Below are positions 5,321 to 6,284 of a stretch of 6,284 nucleotides of DNA, piece by piece. The DNA is from JAHDWY01 sp964632865. Lineage in GTDB: Bacteria > Hydrogenedentota > Hydrogenedentia > Hydrogenedentales > SLHB01. Below the pieces are notes generated by a model, which saw only the letters and a list, made by a program, of their open reading frames with translations, was not told the DNA's origin and made no database searches. Both the position numbers and the translations under genes were made by a program. Position 1 is the stretch's first letter. The number at the start of each line of letters is the position of its first letter. Location of the stretch: positions 1-6,284 of the forward strand of contig CAZWDH010000355.1 in assembly GCA_964632865.1 (NCBI GenBank), given 5' to 3'.

Positions 5321-5935
5321 CTAGAGCGGTTTCACTTCCGTGGATTTGGTTGGGACGAGTTTCGCGCAGGGGGGTCCTTCGACCGTGACGCCGCGCTGGC
5401 GGAGGGATTGGGCGATGTTGAGTTTGAAGTCCTCCGGCACGGAGTCGAGTGCGGCTTGGAGCGCGGCGAGTGATGCGTCACCCGGGATTCGTTCGAGCGT
5501 CATGCGGGCGTCTTCGCGGAGATCGGGATTGGCGATCAGGGCCGCGACCGGTTCGACACAGGCGTCGCCGCCGGATTCCGATAGCATCCATAAGATGTCG
5601 CGACGGAGCGCGACCGGGACGTCCTCGGAGAGAAACCCGACAAGCGCTGCGCTGACGGCCGCGCGTTCCGCGTCCGCGCCGGGCCGGCCGGATTGACGGA
5701 CGACCTGCCACAGGCCGCTCTTGGCCGCGCGCGCGACTTCCGGCGCGGGGTGGGACGTCAGGACGATGAGTGGCTCCACTGCGGCGGCGCCGAGACTGCC
5801 GGCGTTGAGCCAGGCGTTCGTGCGGACATCGTCATCGTCGCTTTGAATGTCCCGAAGGACCTCCTCCAGAGACGGTGTTGCCGCGGCTTGCGGGATTTGG
5901 ATCGCTGTGATGGGTATCGAATTGGTGACCGGCAT
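5321..5935 (-). CDS. HEAT-repeat protein
   Basis: This 204-residue protein is built of paired amphipathic helices in the HEAT pattern: LEEVLRDIQSDDDDVRTNAWLNAGSLG (23-49) with AVEPLIVL, PEVARAAKSGLWQVV (65-79), AVSAALVGFLSEDVPVALRRDILWML (93-118), CVEPVAALIANPDLREDARMTLERI (126-150) and SLAALQAALDSVPEDFKLNIAQSLRQRG (155-182). Such solenoids bind proteins; no catalytic residues are visible. There is no signal peptide, so it is probably cytoplasmic, unlike the exported enzyme encoded next to it. ATG 5933-5935 is chosen because GGAGG (5946-5950) lies 10 nt upstream. The frame stays open upstream to 6235, but that part is repeat sequence and not HEAT-like. The gene is first in a two-gene operon with the Gfo/Idh/MocA gene, and a promoter lies at 6036-6064. 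HEAT proteins often accompany oxidoreductases in these phyla, but what this one binds is unknown. Confidence 0.82.
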   Translation of the reverse strand: MPVTNSIPITAIQIPQAAATPSLEEVLRDIQSDDDDVRTNAWLNAGSLGAAAVEPLIVLTSHPAPEVARAAKSGLWQVVRQSGRPGADAERAAVSAALVGFLSEDVPVALRRDILWMLSESGGDACVEPVAALIANPDLREDARMTLERIPGDASLAALQAALDSVPEDFKLNIAQSLRQRGVTVEGPPCAKLVPTKSTEVKPL

Positions 5936-5945
5936 AATTCGAGGT

Positions 5946-5950
5946 CCTCC
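5946..5950 (-). promoter_or_regulatory. Ribosome-binding site that sets the HEAT-protein start
   Basis: The minus strand reads GGGGAGGACCTC, and GGAGG lies 10 nt before ATG 5935. It supports the short 204-residue form over any start further upstream. Confidence 0.75.
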
Positions 5951-5986
5951 CCTCTTTCGGACGTGGGTACGCCCGGACTCGAACGT

Positions 5987-6020
5987 CGGCCCTCTTCCAT
6001 CTACCCCCGGGAGAAGGCCG
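5987..6020 (-). other. Leader hairpin upstream of the HEAT gene
   Basis: Within the predicted 5' leader, CGGCCTTCT (6020-6012 on the minus strand) pairs with AGAGGGCCG (5995-5987), giving 9 pairs with one G-U wobble and a 16-nt loop rich in G. No T-tract follows, so it is not a simple terminator. I could not match it to a known riboswitch. It may affect stability or translation, or be incidental. Confidence 0.4.
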
Positions 6021-6035
6021 CGAAGTATGTGGTTG

Positions 6036-6064
6036 ATTCTAGCGTTTGGAGGGGAAATTGCCAA
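6036..6064 (-). promoter_or_regulatory. Sigma70-type promoter of the HEAT-oxidoreductase operon
   Basis: On the minus strand TTGGCA (6059-6064; 5 of 6 to the -35 consensus) and TAGAAT (6036-6041; 5 of 6 to the -10 consensus) are separated by exactly 17 nt. Transcription would start near 6029, leaving a leader of about 93 nt before ATG 5935. It is the best-matching promoter in the window. Confidence 0.7.
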
Positions 6065-6115
6065 GTAGGTGGGATTGACCTCGGGAAATGGGTACCAAAA
6101 CCAGGATTCGTTACT

Positions 6116-6198
6116 TGTGGTGCAGGCTTCCAGCCGGCGACCGTCGCAGGCGGGAAGCCAGCACCACACCGCCCGCGGGCGGACAGGAAGCCAGCACC
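6116..6198. repeat. Compound palindromic (REP/BIME-like) intergenic repeat
   Basis: The first unit, 6116-6168, is a 53-bp imperfect palindrome centred on 6142 in which 23 of 26 pairs match; the outer arms are GTGGTGC-A-GGCTTCC (6117-6131) and GGAAGCC-A-GCACCAC (6153-6167), and the inner arms are GCC-G-GCGAC and GTCGC-A-GGC. A perfect 14-bp palindrome CCGCCCGCGGGCGG (6169-6182) follows directly. Then GGAAGCCAGCACC is repeated (6186-6198), 33 bp after its first copy at 6153-6165. The layout of palindromes plus arms in tandem is that of REP or BIME elements, which spread between genes. No transposase is present in the window. Confidence 0.75.
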
Positions 6199-6284
6199 CA
6201 CGAGGGGGGTGGAGGCAGAGGGGGGGAGGCCCCAACGGAGGCGGCCGGCGGGGCCGGGGGCGGGTGCGCCAGGCTGCCCGTCGA
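6199..6284. other. G-rich non-coding tract at the right edge
   Basis: The plus strand carries runs of six G (6204-6209), seven G (6220-6226), four (6250-6253), five (6256-6260) and three (6262-6264). The clustering could allow a G-quadruplex. Minus-strand frames here are open but give only proline/alanine-rich low-complexity sequence with no domain signal, so I do not call a gene. Confidence 0.4.

Noticed and set aside
5965..6006. Possible tRNA T-arm (minus strand GTTCGAGTCCGGGC)
   Set aside because: The arm does not form a 5-bp stem, and no acceptor stem, anticodon arm or D-arm is present.
5936..6235. N-terminal extension of the HEAT protein by 100 residues
   Set aside because: The extension covers the promoter, leader and palindromic repeat, is not HEAT-like, and a strong ribosome-binding site marks the start at 5935.

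Overview
The window looks like GC-rich bacterial chromosome from a lineage that encodes many exported sugar-processing proteins. The combination of a DUF1080 protein, a ThuA-like protein and a twin-arginine Gfo/Idh/MocA oxidoreductase is typical of Planctomycetota, Verrucomicrobiota, Lentisphaerota and Candidatus Hydrogenedentota. The last is my best guess, but this is inference from gene content, since no marker gene is present. UGA is used as an ordinary stop codon.

Layout. Bases 1-240 (+) hold the C-terminal end of a larger protein, perhaps a helicase/nuclease, followed by a palindromic repeat that may act as a terminator. All other genes are on the minus strand. In transcription order from the right they are: a HEAT-repeat protein (5321-5935) and, 29 nt on, a Tat-exported Gfo/Idh/MocA oxidoreductase (3942-5291), closed by a textbook terminator (3888-3918). 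Next is a secreted ThuA-domain protein (2707-3807) with its own promoter, whose -35 box overlaps that terminator's T-tract, then a nested hairpin terminator. A ParDE-type toxin-antitoxin locus follows: an intact antitoxin (2269-2535) behind a 29-bp palindromic operator, and a toxin reading frame (1953-2279) broken by one in-frame TGA. Last come a class I SAM-dependent methyltransferase (1137-1841) and a secreted DUF1080 protein (363-1052), which converges on the left-hand gene.

How the genes may work together. The oxidoreductase, ThuA and DUF1080 proteins all carry export signals and belong to families that recur in saccharide-degradation loci; DUF1080 is now linked to hydrolysis of 3-keto-disaccharides. 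A shared role in oxidising and cleaving glycosides outside the cytoplasm is plausible but unproven here. The methyltransferase and the TA remnant interrupt the set and have no evident link to it. The right end (5936-6284) has no convincing gene. It holds a good sigma70-type promoter with a structured leader for the HEAT gene, a compound REP-like palindromic repeat, and a very G-rich tract.

I see no clear new multi-gene system. The points most worth checking are the single-stop ParE remnant beside an intact ParD and its operator, and the compound palindromic repeat.
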